Shown: positions 1-8,169 of the stretch, piece after piece
How the letters are laid out: each line of letters begins with the position of its first letter
How positions within the stretch are numbered: position 1 is the first letter of the stretch
Origin: Pseudomonas simiae
GTDB taxonomy: Bacteria > Pseudomonadota > Gammaproteobacteria > Pseudomonadales > Pseudomonadaceae
Reading direction: 5' to 3'
Assembly: GCF_900111895.1 (NCBI RefSeq)
Contig: NZ_FOKB01000002.1
Location: 620,001 to 684,000 of the forward strand
Length of the DNA stretch: 64,000 nucleotides
Program-made: the position numbers and the translations under genes
Notes under the pieces: generated by a model
Databases searched by the model: none
Told to the model about the DNA's origin: nothing
What the model saw: the letters and a program-made list of their open reading frames with translations, nothing else

Positions 1-700
1 TCGGCCAGCCTACTTCCGAGAGCAGCAGCGGCTTTTTCGGGAACAGTTTCTTCAGGTCCCGGGCGCGGTCGAGTACGTACTGGCCGGCCTTGTCCATCGG
101 GATGTATTCCCAGAACGGCAGGATGTGCGCGGCGATCAGGTCGACGTGCTTGGCCAGTTGTGGGTTCTTCTCCCAGATGTCCCATTGCTCGGAGGTTGTC
201 ACCGGCACTTTTACAGCGGCGCGCACTCGATCCAGCAGCACGATCAGCGCTTCTGGCGTGATGTCCTTACGGAACACCGCCTCGTTACCGACCACCACCC
301 GCACTACGCTGCGCGAGGTGTTGGCGATTTCGATGGCTCGCTGGATTTCCCGCTCGTTGCGCTCAAGGTCCGGGCTGATCCAGATCCCGAGGGTCACGCG
401 CAGGCCGAATTCTTCCGCCAACTTGGGGATATCCCCCAGGGTGCCGTCGACCGAATAAGTACGGATGTTGTCCGTCAGCTTGCTCATGATCTCAAGGTCA
501 CGACGCATCTGATCGTCGGTCGGGAATTGATTTTTCTGGGGGTACTGGCCTTGCTGGAACGGCGAGTAGGAAAAACCGGAGATCTGTTCAGGCCAGTTGG
601 GGGTGGTGACGGGGCGGTTGATCAGCGCCCAGAAACCGGTGAACAGCGCGGCAATTGCCAACACGATCACCAGGTTGAGTCCAAATTTACGCGATGCCAT
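1..700 (-). CDS. NdvB-like glucan-modifying membrane protein, N-terminal part (truncated by window edge)
   Basis: Only the first 233 codons are present; the frame is open from the ATG at 700 to the left edge. Residues 8-27 form one hydrophobic anchor after a short basic start. The rest resembles a glycoside hydrolase family 17 module: a VVGNEA motif puts the likely acid/base at Glu140, and LLSEVGWP puts the likely nucleophile at Glu229. In Pseudomonas, family 17 domains of this kind are commonly fused to a membrane glycosyltransferase family 2 domain (NdvB, beta-1,3-glucan synthesis), which would lie outside the window. The fusion is therefore inference; a stand-alone glucanase/transglucosylase is the alternative. 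It is divergent from tcdA across a 217-base gap. Confidence 0.75.
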   Translation of the reverse strand, partial: MASRKFGLNLVIVLAIAALFTGFWALINRPVTTPNWPEQISGFSYSPFQQGQYPQKNQFPTDDQMRRDLEIMSKLTDNIRTYSVDGTLGDIPKLAEEFGLRVTLGIWISPDLERNEREIQRAIEIANTSRSVVRVVVGNEAVFRKDITPEALIVLLDRVRAAVKVPVTTSEQWDIWEKNPQLAKHVDLIAAHILPFWEYIPMDKAGQYVLDRARDLKKLFPKKPLLLSEVGWP

Positions 701-847
701 GGCTATTTCGGGTTCCAAAGGGTGTGGAACGAAAAGAGGTGTCGGCCTGCGCCGAACGGCGCGCATCCTACACCGGCCCCTCCCTGACCGTACAGCAAGC
801 AGAGAAAAACCGGACATTAGTCAGCGAAAGGCCATCTAAGTTCTTTA

Positions 848-880
848 CTTGTAGCTTGTCGCTTCGAACTTGTCGCTCTG
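848..880. repeat. Heptanucleotide tandem repeat (CTTGTCG-type) upstream of tcdA
   Basis: Four consecutive 7-base units can be read: CTTGTAG (848-854), CTTGTCG (855-861), CTTCGAA (862-868) and CTTGTCG (869-875), followed by CTCTG. The array covers the expected -35 position of the tcdA promoter, so unit number or sequence could affect transcription. The units are imperfect, so the array is either old or under constraint. Confidence 0.6.
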
Positions 881-891
881 TAGTCCATAAT
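863..891 (+). promoter_or_regulatory. Possible sigma-70 promoter of tcdA
   Basis: A good -10 hexamer, CATAAT (886-891), lies 17 bases after a weak -35, TTCGAA (863-868), and 26 bases before the preferred tcdA start. The -35 falls in the heptanucleotide repeat. Only the -10 is convincing. Confidence 0.35.
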
Positions 892-917
892 GCGCGCCAG
901 TTTTTGGGGTAATGGTC

Positions 918-1727
918 ATGAGTACAGAAGATCCACGGTTTGCAGGCGTCGCCCGCTTGTATGGCATTGAAGGCCTGGAGCGCTTGAAAGCAGCCCATGT
1001 GGCGATCGTCGGCGTCGGCGGCGTGGGCTCGTGGGCGGCGGAAGCCATCGCCCGTTGTGGGGTGGGTGAGATCTCGCTGTTTGATTTGGATGATGTCTGC
1101 GTCAGCAACAGCAACCGCCAGTTGCACGCGCTGGACAGCACCGTGGGCAAGCCCAAGGTCGAGGTGATGGCAGAACGCCTGCGCGGCATCAATCCGGATT
1201 GCACGGTGCATGCGGTGGCGGACTTCGTGACCCGCGACACCATGGCTGAATACATCACGCCCACTATTGATTGCGTGATCGACTGCATCGACGCGGTCAA
1301 CGCCAAGGCTGCGTTGATCGCCTGGTGCAAGCGCCGCAAGATCCAGATCATCACCACCGGCGGCGCCGGCGGGCAGATCGACCCGACACTGATCCAGGTC
1401 TGCGACTTGAACCGTACGTTCAATGATCCGCTGGCCTCGAAAGTGCGTTCCACCTTGCGTCGCGACTATGGGTTCTCACGTACCGTGACTCGCCATTACA
1501 GCGTGCCGTGCGTGTTTTCAACCGAACAACTGCGCTATCCCAAGCCGGACGGCAGCATTTGTTTGCAGAAGAGTTTTGTCGGGGACGGCGTGAAACTGGA
1601 CTGCGCGGGTGGGTTTGGTGCGGTGATGATGGTGACGGCCACCTTCGGCATGGTCGCGGCCACCAAGGCGGTCGATAAGATCGTGGCCGGTGTACGCAGG
1701 CCATCCGAGCGGGTCAAGCCCACTTAA
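918..1727 (+). CDS. tcdA: tRNA threonylcarbamoyladenosine dehydratase (TcdA/CsdL)
   Basis: An E1-like ThiF/MoeB-fold enzyme of 269 residues. It activates the carboxylate of t6A at position 37 of ANN-decoding tRNAs with ATP and cyclises it to ct6A. The nucleotide-binding glycine loop GVGGVGSW is near residues 32-39, followed by the conserved DLDDVCVSNSNRQ stretch that places Asp and Arg residues around ATP. The start is placed at 918 because GGGG at 906-909 then has normal spacing; an in-frame ATG at 912 lies too close to it. CsdE and CsdA, the sulfur-transfer partners known to interact with this family, are encoded just downstream on the opposite strand. Confidence 0.95.
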   Translation: MSTEDPRFAGVARLYGIEGLERLKAAHVAIVGVGGVGSWAAEAIARCGVGEISLFDLDDVCVSNSNRQLHALDSTVGKPKVEVMAERLRGINPDCTVHAVADFVTRDTMAEYITPTIDCVIDCIDAVNAKAALIAWCKRRKIQIITTGGAGGQIDPTLIQVCDLNRTFNDPLASKVRSTLRRDYGFSRTVTRHYSVPCVFSTEQLRYPKPDGSICLQKSFVGDGVKLDCAGGFGAVMMVTATFGMVAATKAVDKIVAGVRRPSERVKPT

Positions 1728-1754
1728 ATCTTAATGCCGTGCACCGCTTGAAAT

Positions 1755-1839
1755 GTGGGAGCTGGCTTGCCTGCGATAGCATCACTGCGGTCTGACTGAC
1801 AGACCGAGTTGCCTGCATCGCAGGCAAGCCAGCTCCCAC
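1755..1839. repeat. REP pair (GTGGGAGCTGG family)
   Basis: Two inverted copies, GTGGGAGCTGGCTTGCCTGC and its near-perfect complement, flank a central arm, so the whole element can fold into a long cruciform or hairpin. It fills the space between the convergent genes tcdA and csdE and ends one base before the csdE stop codon. It probably doubles as a bidirectional transcription stop or mRNA-stabilising end. Confidence 0.9.
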
Positions 1840-2253
1840 TTAGTTTGGTGTATGGCTTAGTGCTCGCATGCGCTGCAGCACGGCATTCAGGCCATTGCTG
1901 CGCGACGGTGAGAGTTGGCGGGACAGGCCCAACTGGTTGAACCAGTCAGGCAGATCCACCGCCTGCAATTCTGTGGCGGACAACCCATTGACCCGCGCCA
2001 ACAGCAACGCCACCAACCCGCGGATCATGCGTGCCTCGCTGCTGGCGGCGAACTGCCAGTGGCCATCGTGCAAGCGGCCGACCAGCCACACCAGGCTCTC
2101 GCAGCCCTGCACGAGATTAGCCTCGACTTTATCCTCATCGGCCATGGCAGGCAGACGCTCGCCCCATTGCATCAGCATCCGCGCGCGTTGCTCCCAACTG
2201 CCGACGGCCTGAAAAGCTTCCAGTGCAGCCACTGCATCAACCGGCAGGCTCAT
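1840..2253 (-). CDS. csdE: SufE-family sulfur acceptor CsdE
   Basis: A 137-residue SufE-fold protein that accepts persulfide sulfur from the CsdA cysteine desulfurase. The catalytic cysteine is Cys51 in VQGCESLVWL, the hallmark context of the family, and the length matches SufE/CsdE proteins. Its ATG overlaps the csdA stop codon (ATGA at 2250-2253), so the two are translationally coupled and probably made in equal amounts. The neighbourhood (CsdA, CsdE, TcdA) supports the Csd branch rather than the SUF assembly machinery. The stop codon abuts a REP element. Confidence 0.93.
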   Translation of the reverse strand: MSLPVDAVAALEAFQAVGSWEQRARMLMQWGERLPAMADEDKVEANLVQGCESLVWLVGRLHDGHWQFAASSEARMIRGLVALLLARVNGLSATELQAVDLPDWFNQLGLSRQLSPSRSNGLNAVLQRMRALSHTPN

Positions 2254-3455
2254 CGCAACATATCCAAGGCTTGGTCCAGCGCCTCAAAGAAACGCTCCAG
2301 ATCGTCGGAATCGTTATACAGCGCCAGGGACACACGGATCGCCCCCGACAAGTGCATCGCTTTGAGCAGCGGCATGGCGCAGTGATGACCGGCGCGCACG
2401 GCAATGCCTTGCTCGGTGAGCAGGTGCGCGAGGTCGGCGTTATGCACACCTTCGACGACAAAACTGACCAACGCCACTTGGGGCGAACCCAGCACGTGTA
2501 CGCCATTGCGGGCTTTCAGCCCGCGCAACAGGTAGTCATGCAACGCCGCCTCATGGGCGATCACTGCCTGCTGATCCAGCGAACTCAGGTAATCCAGGCT
2601 GGCGCCCAGGCCAATCACGCTGGCAATCGGCGGTGTGCCGGCCTCAAAACCCAGCGGCGCGGGGCGGAAGCTGGCGCTGTGGTAATCGGCCTGCTGCACC
2701 ATCTCGCCGCCGAACTGCCAGTGGCGCAGGTGGTGCAGGGCTTCATTGCGCCCAAACAGCACGCCGACGCCGTCCGGGCCGTACAGCTTGTGGCTGGAAA
2801 ACACATAGAAGTCGCAACCCAGGGCCTGTACGTCATGGCGGCCATGAACGATGCCTTGGGCGCCGTCGATCACGGTCAGGGCACCGTGTGGCTGGGCCAA
2901 TGCCAGCAGGGCTTCCAGCGGCTGCCAGGCGCCGAGCACGTTGGACAACTGGCTCACTGCCAGCAGGCGCGTGCGCGGGCCGATCAACTCGGCGGCGGCG
3001 TGCAGGTCGATGACGCCGTCATCACCCAGTGGCAACACCACCAGCGTCAGTGCGCGTCGCTTGGCCAGTTGCTGCCAGGGCAACAGGTTGGCGTGGTGTT
3101 CCAGGGCGCTGATGACAATTTCATCGCCCGCATTGAATAAGTGCTCAAGGCCATAAGCCAAGAGGTTCAGCGCAGACGTCGCGCCGTGGGTAAACACAAT
3201 CTGCCCGCTGTCGCCTGCATTCAACCACTGCGCGACCTTGCTGCGGCTGTCTTCGAACGCCTGGGTCGCATGGGCACCTGGCAAATGCTGGGCACGGTGC
3301 ACATTGGCTGCGCCGTTTGCGTAGTAATGGCTGATGGCATCCAACAAGGCCTGGGGCTTTTGCGTGGTGGCGGCGTTGTCCAGGTAAGTCTGGTCTTGCC
3401 GCTGCAGGGTGGCGATGGCCGGGAAGTCGGCGCGCCAGGGGGAGGGCACTAGCAT
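2250..3455 (-). CDS. csdA: Cysteine desulfurase CsdA (class II, SufS-like)
   Basis: A PLP-dependent class V aminotransferase-fold enzyme of 401 residues that takes sulfur from cysteine as a persulfide. The Schiff-base lysine is in SSHKLYGP (Lys223) and the active cysteine in RAGHHCAMP (Cys359). This loop is short and in the class II style, which normally needs a SufE-type partner, here CsdE downstream. The reading frame continues to a TTG at 3464, but the ATG at 3455 gives the usual N-terminus. No good ribosome binding site precedes it, so expression may depend on the message coming from dapD. Confidence 0.93.
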   Translation of the reverse strand: MLVPSPWRADFPAIATLQRQDQTYLDNAATTQKPQALLDAISHYYANGAANVHRAQHLPGAHATQAFEDSRSKVAQWLNAGDSGQIVFTHGATSALNLLAYGLEHLFNAGDEIVISALEHHANLLPWQQLAKRRALTLVVLPLGDDGVIDLHAAAELIGPRTRLLAVSQLSNVLGAWQPLEALLALAQPHGALTVIDGAQGIVHGRHDVQALGCDFYVFSSHKLYGPDGVGVLFGRNEALHHLRHWQFGGEMVQQADYHSASFRPAPLGFEAGTPPIASVIGLGASLDYLSSLDQQAVIAHEAALHDYLLRGLKARNGVHVLGSPQVALVSFVVEGVHNADLAHLLTEQGIAVRAGHHCAMPLLKAMHLSGAIRVSLALYNDSDDLERFFEALDQALDMLR

Positions 3456-3474
3456 GGTGTTCAAGACTCGTATA

Positions 3475-3500
3475 AGCGAGCCCCAGGGTCGGGGCCCGCT
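3475..3500. other. GC-rich hairpin between dapD and csdA
   Basis: A 10-base stem (3475-3484 with 3491-3500) closes a 6-base loop, with one mispair that becomes a G-U wobble in leftward RNA. Neither side has a run of T, so it is not a classic terminator. It may be a processing or pausing site that separates dapD and csdA levels. Confidence 0.4.
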
Positions 3501-3519
3501 AGTGGCATCGAGTGGCTGC

Positions 3520-4554
3520 TTAGTTGTGAGCGTGCAGCGCTTCGTTCAGTTCGATGGCCGATTTGTGGGTTTTGCACTCCACGGCACCGGTCTCGGAGTT
3601 GCGACGGAACAGCAGGTCCGACTGGCCGGCCAGCTCGCGAGCCTTGACCACTTTGACCAGTTGGTTCTGCTCGTCCAGCAGCGCAACCTTGGTGCCGGCG
3701 GTGACGTACAGGCCCGACTCCACGGTGTTACGGTCGCCCAACGGGATACCGATACCGGCGTTGGCGCCGATCAGGCAGCCTTCACCGACCTTGATCACGA
3801 TATTGCCGCCGCCCGACAGCGTGCCCATGGTGGAGCAACCGCCACCCAGGTCCGAACCCTTGCCGACGAACACGCCTGCCGATACACGGCCTTCGATCAT
3901 GCCCGGGCCTTCGGTGCCGGCGTTGAAGTTGACGAAGCCTTCGTGCATCACGGTAGTGCCTTCGCCCACGTAGGCACCCAGGCGGATACGCGCGGCATCA
4001 GCGATACGCACACCGCTCGGCACCACGTAGTCGGTCATTTTCGGGAACTTGTCCACCGAGAACACTTCCAGCAGTTCGCCACGCAGGCGCGCTTCCAGCT
4101 GGCGTTCGGCCAGTTCGGCGATGTCGATCGCGCCCTGGCTGGTCCAGGCTACGTTCGGCAACTGCGGGAATACACCGGCCAGGCTCAGGCCATGGGGCTT
4201 GACCAGGCGGTGGGACAGCAGGTGCAGCTTGAGGTAAGCCTCAGGCGTGGAGGTCAGTGCGGCGTCTTCGGCCAGCAGGGTGGCGACCAGCGGCGTGTGG
4301 CTTTCGGCCAGGCGATTGAGCAACGCGGCTTGGGTAGCGTCGACATTCTTCAGTGCATCAGCCAGTTGCAGCGCTTGGCTGATGGTGAAAGTGATGGCCT
4401 GGTTGCCTTCGGTGTAGCCGAGGATCGGCGCAACGGCGGCGACGATTTCTGCCGACGGGTTGAGCAGCGGTTGTGCGTAAAACACTTCCAGCCAAGCACC
4501 TTGGCGGTTCTGAGTGCCAACGCCGAAGCCCAGGCTGAACAGGGAATGGGACAT
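3520..4554 (-). CDS. dapD: 2,3,4,5-tetrahydropyridine-2,6-dicarboxylate N-succinyltransferase
   Basis: Catalyses the succinyl-CoA-dependent step of the diaminopimelate/lysine pathway, feeding peptidoglycan and lysine. The 344-residue length is the longer Pseudomonas type, with an N-terminal helical region before the left-handed beta-helix. The beta-helix is visible from about residue 180 as glycine-rich hexapeptide turns (GVRIADAARIRLGAYVGEG, then GCLIGANAGIGIPLGDR). An AGAGGT ribosome binding site sits just upstream of the ATG at 4554. dapC, a later enzyme of the same pathway, lies 2.3 kb away on the same strand. Confidence 0.96.
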   Translation of the reverse strand: MSHSLFSLGFGVGTQNRQGAWLEVFYAQPLLNPSAEIVAAVAPILGYTEGNQAITFTISQALQLADALKNVDATQAALLNRLAESHTPLVATLLAEDAALTSTPEAYLKLHLLSHRLVKPHGLSLAGVFPQLPNVAWTSQGAIDIAELAERQLEARLRGELLEVFSVDKFPKMTDYVVPSGVRIADAARIRLGAYVGEGTTVMHEGFVNFNAGTEGPGMIEGRVSAGVFVGKGSDLGGGCSTMGTLSGGGNIVIKVGEGCLIGANAGIGIPLGDRNTVESGLYVTAGTKVALLDEQNQLVKVVKARELAGQSDLLFRRNSETGAVECKTHKSAIELNEALHAHN

Positions 4555-4587
4555 GCTGTTACCTCTACAAAAATGGTAAGGGCTGGC

Positions 4588-4950
4588 CTACTTGAGGGCC
4601 GCCGAATAACTATCTGGCTTGAAGCCAATCAGGGTTCTGTCACCGAGATCAAGCACCGGGCGCTTGATCATCGAGGGTTGTGCGAGCATCAATTCAATGG
4701 CTTTCGACTGATCGAGATCGGCTTTGCGTTCGTCTTCGAGTTTGCGAAAGGTGGTGCCCGCACGGTTCAAAACCACCTGCCAACCGTGCTCGTTGCACCA
4801 TTGGGTCAAGTGTTCGCGGTCGATACCGGCCGTTTTGTAATCGTGGAACTCATAGTTGACGCCGTGCTCATCGAGCCAGGTGCGCGCCTTTTTCATGGTG
4901 TCGCAGGCTTTGATGCCGAAAAGGTGCAACGTTTTGCTTGAAGCGGTCAA
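4588..4950 (-). CDS. ArsC/Spx-family reductase-like protein
   Basis: A 120-residue thioredoxin-fold protein of the ArsC/YffB family. The N-terminal strand is followed by GIKACDTMKKARTWLDEHGV, where one cysteine replaces the CxxC pair of true thioredoxins, and later by RAGTTFRKL and MIKRPVLDLG, both typical of the family. The frame stays open far upstream to 5913, but the family N-terminus and a strong AGGGGGG ribosome binding site point to a TTG start at 4950. It sits between dapD and a divergent antiporter. The substrate is unknown; arsenate reduction should not be assumed because no other ars genes are nearby. Confidence 0.85.
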   Translation of the reverse strand: MTASSKTLHLFGIKACDTMKKARTWLDEHGVNYEFHDYKTAGIDREHLTQWCNEHGWQVVLNRAGTTFRKLEDERKADLDQSKAIELMLAQPSMIKRPVLDLGDRTLIGFKPDSYSAALK

Positions 4951-5163
4951 GGAATTGCCCCCCTTTGGACCAAGTGGAAACGAAAGGTCACGGATTATGC
5001 CATGACCAGCGGGCCGGTGCCCCTCGTCATGCTGGTGTGCGACGTATGTGCAAATGCCGGCCGGCAGCATGGGCGGTAACATAGCTGGGTAATATGGCAC
5101 TTCAAAGGCGAGTTGTTGCCTGATGTGTGTCGTTGCAAGTCGATTGTCCGGGAAACCCGCTTT

Positions 5164-6807
5164 ATGCAAACCGCCTACACCGTTCTTATCCTGCTGATGC
5201 TGGTCAGCGTTTCGCGTCTTGTCGGGCGTGTCATTCCTCTGCCGTTGCCTCTGGTCCAGATTGCCGCCGGTGCCTTGCTCGCCTGGCCTACGCTTGGCCT
5301 GCACGTAGCGCTGGACCCCGAGTTGTTCCTGTTTCTGTTTCTGCCGCCGTTGCTGTTCTCCGATGGCTGGCGCATGCCCAAGCGGGAATTGTGGCGGCTG
5401 CGCGGGCCGATCCTGACGTTGGCGGTGGGCCTGGTGCTGTTTACGGTGGTCGGCGCCGGTTACTTCATCCATTGGCTCTTGCCTACGATCCCGCTGCCGG
5501 TGGCCTTCGCCCTGGCGGCCGTGTTGTCGCCGACGGATGCCGTGGCAGTGTCGGCCATTTCCCAGAATCGTTTGCCCACGCCGCTGATGCACATGCTCCA
5601 GGGCGAGGCCTTGATGAATGATGCATCGGGCCTGGTGACCTTCAAGTTCGCCCTGGCGGCAGCGCTGACAGGTGTGTTTTCCCTGGCGGATGCCAGCCTC
5701 ACGTTTGTCTTGGTGGCGGTGGGTGGCCTGGCGGTAGGCGTGGCCCTGAGCTGGCTGGTCGGCCGCCTGCGCGCATGGATGATCGCCCGCGGCTGGGACG
5801 ACCCGGCGACCCACGTGGTGTTCATGTTGTTGTTGCCGTTTGCGGCCTATGTGCTGGCCGAGCGCCTGGGGGCATCGGGCATTTTGTCGGCGGTGGCGGC
5901 GGGCATGATGCAAAGCTGGCTTGACCTGCTGCCACGCCAGACCAGTACGCGCTTGCTCAATCGCAGCGTGTGGTCACTGCTGGAGTTTGCTTTCAATGGT
6001 TTGATTTTCCTGCTACTGGGCCTGCAACTGCCGGACATCATCAAGGCGGTGGTCAGCCATGAGCCGACGCTGTGGCCGACCTTGTTTTATCGCTGCCTGG
6101 ATGTGGTCGCGATCTTCCTGGTGCTGGTGGTGTTGCGCTTTATCTGGGTGCAGAGCATCTGGCGGCTGTCGGGCTTGCTGCGCAGGCTGCGTGGGAAAAG
6201 TGAATTGACGCTGGTGCCGACGGCCCGTTCCTGCTGGTTGTTGACGGTCGGTGGGGTACGCGGTGCGGTGACGTTGGCGGGTGTGATGTCGGTGCCATTG
6301 TTGCTGGCGCCTGGACAGGATTTTCCGGAGCGTGACTTGCTGATCTTTATCGCCGCCGGGGTGATTCTGTTATCGCTGATCGCCGCCTGTATCACCTTGC
6401 CATTGTTGCTGCGGGGCATTGAAAAGAGCCCGGACGAGAAGCGCCACAAGGAGGTGCGTGAAGCCTGGAAGAAAACTGCCGTCGCGGCAATTCACGCGCT
6501 TGAAGCGGAGGAACCCGCAGAAGTCGAAACCCAGGACGCCGCCCAGGCCGCGCTCGCCACTGAGCTCAAGGCACGGCTGATGTCGGAATATCGCCATCAG
6601 TTAGAAGTGTTCAACGACTCCGCCGAAGCCCAGGCGCTGGCGCAGCAGATGGACTTGCTGGAGCGAAAGCTGCGCCTCAAGGCCCTGCGGGCGCAGCGGT
6701 TGGAGTTGTACAGCCTGAGCCGTCATCACCAGATTGGTGATGACGTGCTGAGGGAGGTGTTGGCGGAGCTGGATATGAGTGAGGCGAATCTGGGCCAGGT
6801 GAAGTGA
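5164..6807 (+). CDS. CPA1-family Na+/H+ antiporter
   Basis: A 547-residue inner-membrane cation/proton antiporter. About 12 hydrophobic segments fill residues 1-420. They include the conserved LSPTDAVAVSAI segment and ALMNDASGLVTFKFAL, whose Asn-Asp pair is the ion-binding motif of the CPA1 (NhaP/YjcE) group. GGVRGAVTLAG near residue 360 is another family signature. The last 130 residues are hydrophilic, Glu/Ala/Arg-rich and probably helical, suggesting a cytoplasmic regulatory tail. The ATG at 5164 starts directly at the first membrane segment; an earlier in-frame start would add a polar, cysteine-rich leader with no support. It converges with dapC, leaving 13 bases between stops. Confidence 0.9.
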   Translation: MQTAYTVLILLMLVSVSRLVGRVIPLPLPLVQIAAGALLAWPTLGLHVALDPELFLFLFLPPLLFSDGWRMPKRELWRLRGPILTLAVGLVLFTVVGAGYFIHWLLPTIPLPVAFALAAVLSPTDAVAVSAISQNRLPTPLMHMLQGEALMNDASGLVTFKFALAAALTGVFSLADASLTFVLVAVGGLAVGVALSWLVGRLRAWMIARGWDDPATHVVFMLLLPFAAYVLAERLGASGILSAVAAGMMQSWLDLLPRQTSTRLLNRSVWSLLEFAFNGLIFLLLGLQLPDIIKAVVSHEPTLWPTLFYRCLDVVAIFLVLVVLRFIWVQSIWRLSGLLRRLRGKSELTLVPTARSCWLLTVGGVRGAVTLAGVMSVPLLLAPGQDFPERDLLIFIAAGVILLSLIAACITLPLLLRGIEKSPDEKRHKEVREAWKKTAVAAIHALEAEEPAEVETQDAAQAALATELKARLMSEYRHQLEVFNDSAEAQALAQQMDLLERKLRLKALRAQRLELYSLSRHHQIGDDVLREVLAELDMSEANLGQVK

Positions 6808-6820
6808 ACCCGGTCAGGTC

Positions 6821-8020
6821 TTAGCGGCGACGCTGGATGAAATCCCGAATCCGCTCCGCCGCTTCCACACACTCCGCCAACGGCGCGACCAGTGCCAGGC
6901 GCACACGGCCGGCGCCAGGGTTGAAGCCGTCCACTTCCCGCGACAGGTACGAACCCGGCACTACGGTCACGTGTTCTTCCACAAACAGGTCACGGCAGAA
7001 CCCGGCGTCGTCGCCATTCACATTCGGCCACAAGTAGAAGCCGCCATCCGGGCTCTCGACGTCCAGCACCGGTTTGAGAATCGCCAGCACCGCATCGAAC
7101 TTCTCGCGGTACAGGTCACGATTGGCGAGCACGTGGGCTTCGTCCTGCCAGGCAGCAATACTGGCCAGTTGCGTTTGCACTGGCATCGCACAGCCGTGGT
7201 AGGTGCGGTACAGCAGGAAAGCCTTGAGGATGTCTGCGTCGCCGGCCACGAAACCGGAGCGCAGGCCCGGCAGGTTGGAGCGCTTGGACAGGCTGTGAAA
7301 CACCACGCAGCGTTTGAAGTCCTGGCGGCCCAGTTCGACGCAGGCACTCAACAGGCCCGGCGGCGGGCTTTGTTCGTCGAAGTACAACTCGCTGTAGCAC
7401 TCGTCGGCGGCGATGACGAAGTCGTATTCGTCGGCCAGGGCGATGAGTTTTTTCAGGGTGTCGACCGGGATCAGCGCGCCGGTCGGGTTGCCGGGCGAGC
7501 ACAGGAACAGAATCTGGCAGCGTTTCCAGATGTCCGGTGTCACGGCCTCGAAGTCCGGGTTGAAGCCGTTGGCGTCCAGGCACGGCAGGTAGTGCGGTTT
7601 GGCCCCGGCCAGGAACGCGGCGCCTTCGTAGATCTGGTAGAACGGGTTCGGGCTCACCACCAACGCGTCGTCGCCACGGTTGACCACGGTCTGGGTGAAG
7701 GCGAACAGTGCTTCACGGGTGCCATTGACCGGCAGGATATTGCGCGCCGGGTCGAGCCAGCCCTTGGGCACGTTGAAGCGACGCTCACACCAGGCACCGA
7801 TGGCTTCGCGCAGGGCCGGGATGCCCAGGGTGGTCGGGTACACGGCCATCTGGTCGAGGTTGTTGCTCAGCGCTTCGGCCACGAAGGTTGGCGATTTATG
7901 TTTCGGTTCGCCGATGGAGAGCGCGATAGGGCGCTTGTCCGGGTTGGGCGTGACGCTGCCCAGCAGGGCGCGCAGTTTCTCGAACGGGTAGGGCTGTAGC
8001 TGGTTCAGGGCGTTGTTCAT
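6821..8020 (-). CDS. dapC: Succinyldiaminopimelate transaminase
   Basis: A fold-type I PLP aminotransferase of 399 residues converting N-succinyl-2-amino-6-ketopimelate to N-succinyl-diaminopimelate. Visible motifs are CSPGNPTGALIP (substrate/PLP loop), AADECYSELYFD (Asp and Tyr to the cofactor) and SLSKRSNLPGLRSGF, whose lysine forms the Schiff base. The N-terminus MNNALNQLQPYPFEKLR is the form typical of Pseudomonas DapC. Pairing with dapD nearby supports the assignment over generic aspartate aminotransferases. A REP pair separates it from glnD upstream. Confidence 0.93.
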   Translation of the reverse strand: MNNALNQLQPYPFEKLRALLGSVTPNPDKRPIALSIGEPKHKSPTFVAEALSNNLDQMAVYPTTLGIPALREAIGAWCERRFNVPKGWLDPARNILPVNGTREALFAFTQTVVNRGDDALVVSPNPFYQIYEGAAFLAGAKPHYLPCLDANGFNPDFEAVTPDIWKRCQILFLCSPGNPTGALIPVDTLKKLIALADEYDFVIAADECYSELYFDEQSPPPGLLSACVELGRQDFKRCVVFHSLSKRSNLPGLRSGFVAGDADILKAFLLYRTYHGCAMPVQTQLASIAAWQDEAHVLANRDLYREKFDAVLAILKPVLDVESPDGGFYLWPNVNGDDAGFCRDLFVEEHVTVVPGSYLSREVDGFNPGAGRVRLALVAPLAECVEAAERIRDFIQRRR

Positions 8021-8053
8021 GAGGGCCTCGATCAGGAGGAGGACGGCTTTTTT

Positions 8054-8137
8054 GTGGGAGCTGGCTTACCTGCGATGCGTACACTCGGAGTATCAGCCAT
8101 ACCGAGTCGATGCCATCGCAGGCAAGCCAGCTCCCAC
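8054..8137. repeat. REP pair (GTGGGAGCTGG family)
   Basis: Inverted copies of GTGGGAGCTGGCTTACCTGC and its complement are separated by about 45 bases, in the same inward layout as the pair at 1755. It lies between two leftward genes (end of glnD, start of dapC), so it separates their transcripts. Confidence 0.9.
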
Positions 8138-8169
8138 AGGGACCGTGCCCACTGGGACGTTAAATTAAT

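Noticed and set aside
4588..5913. A 441-residue fusion reading from the antiporter region into the ArsC-like gene
   Set aside because: The upstream part is Gln/His/Arg-rich shadow sequence opposite the antiporter; a TTG start with AGGGGGG at 4950 gives the true protein.
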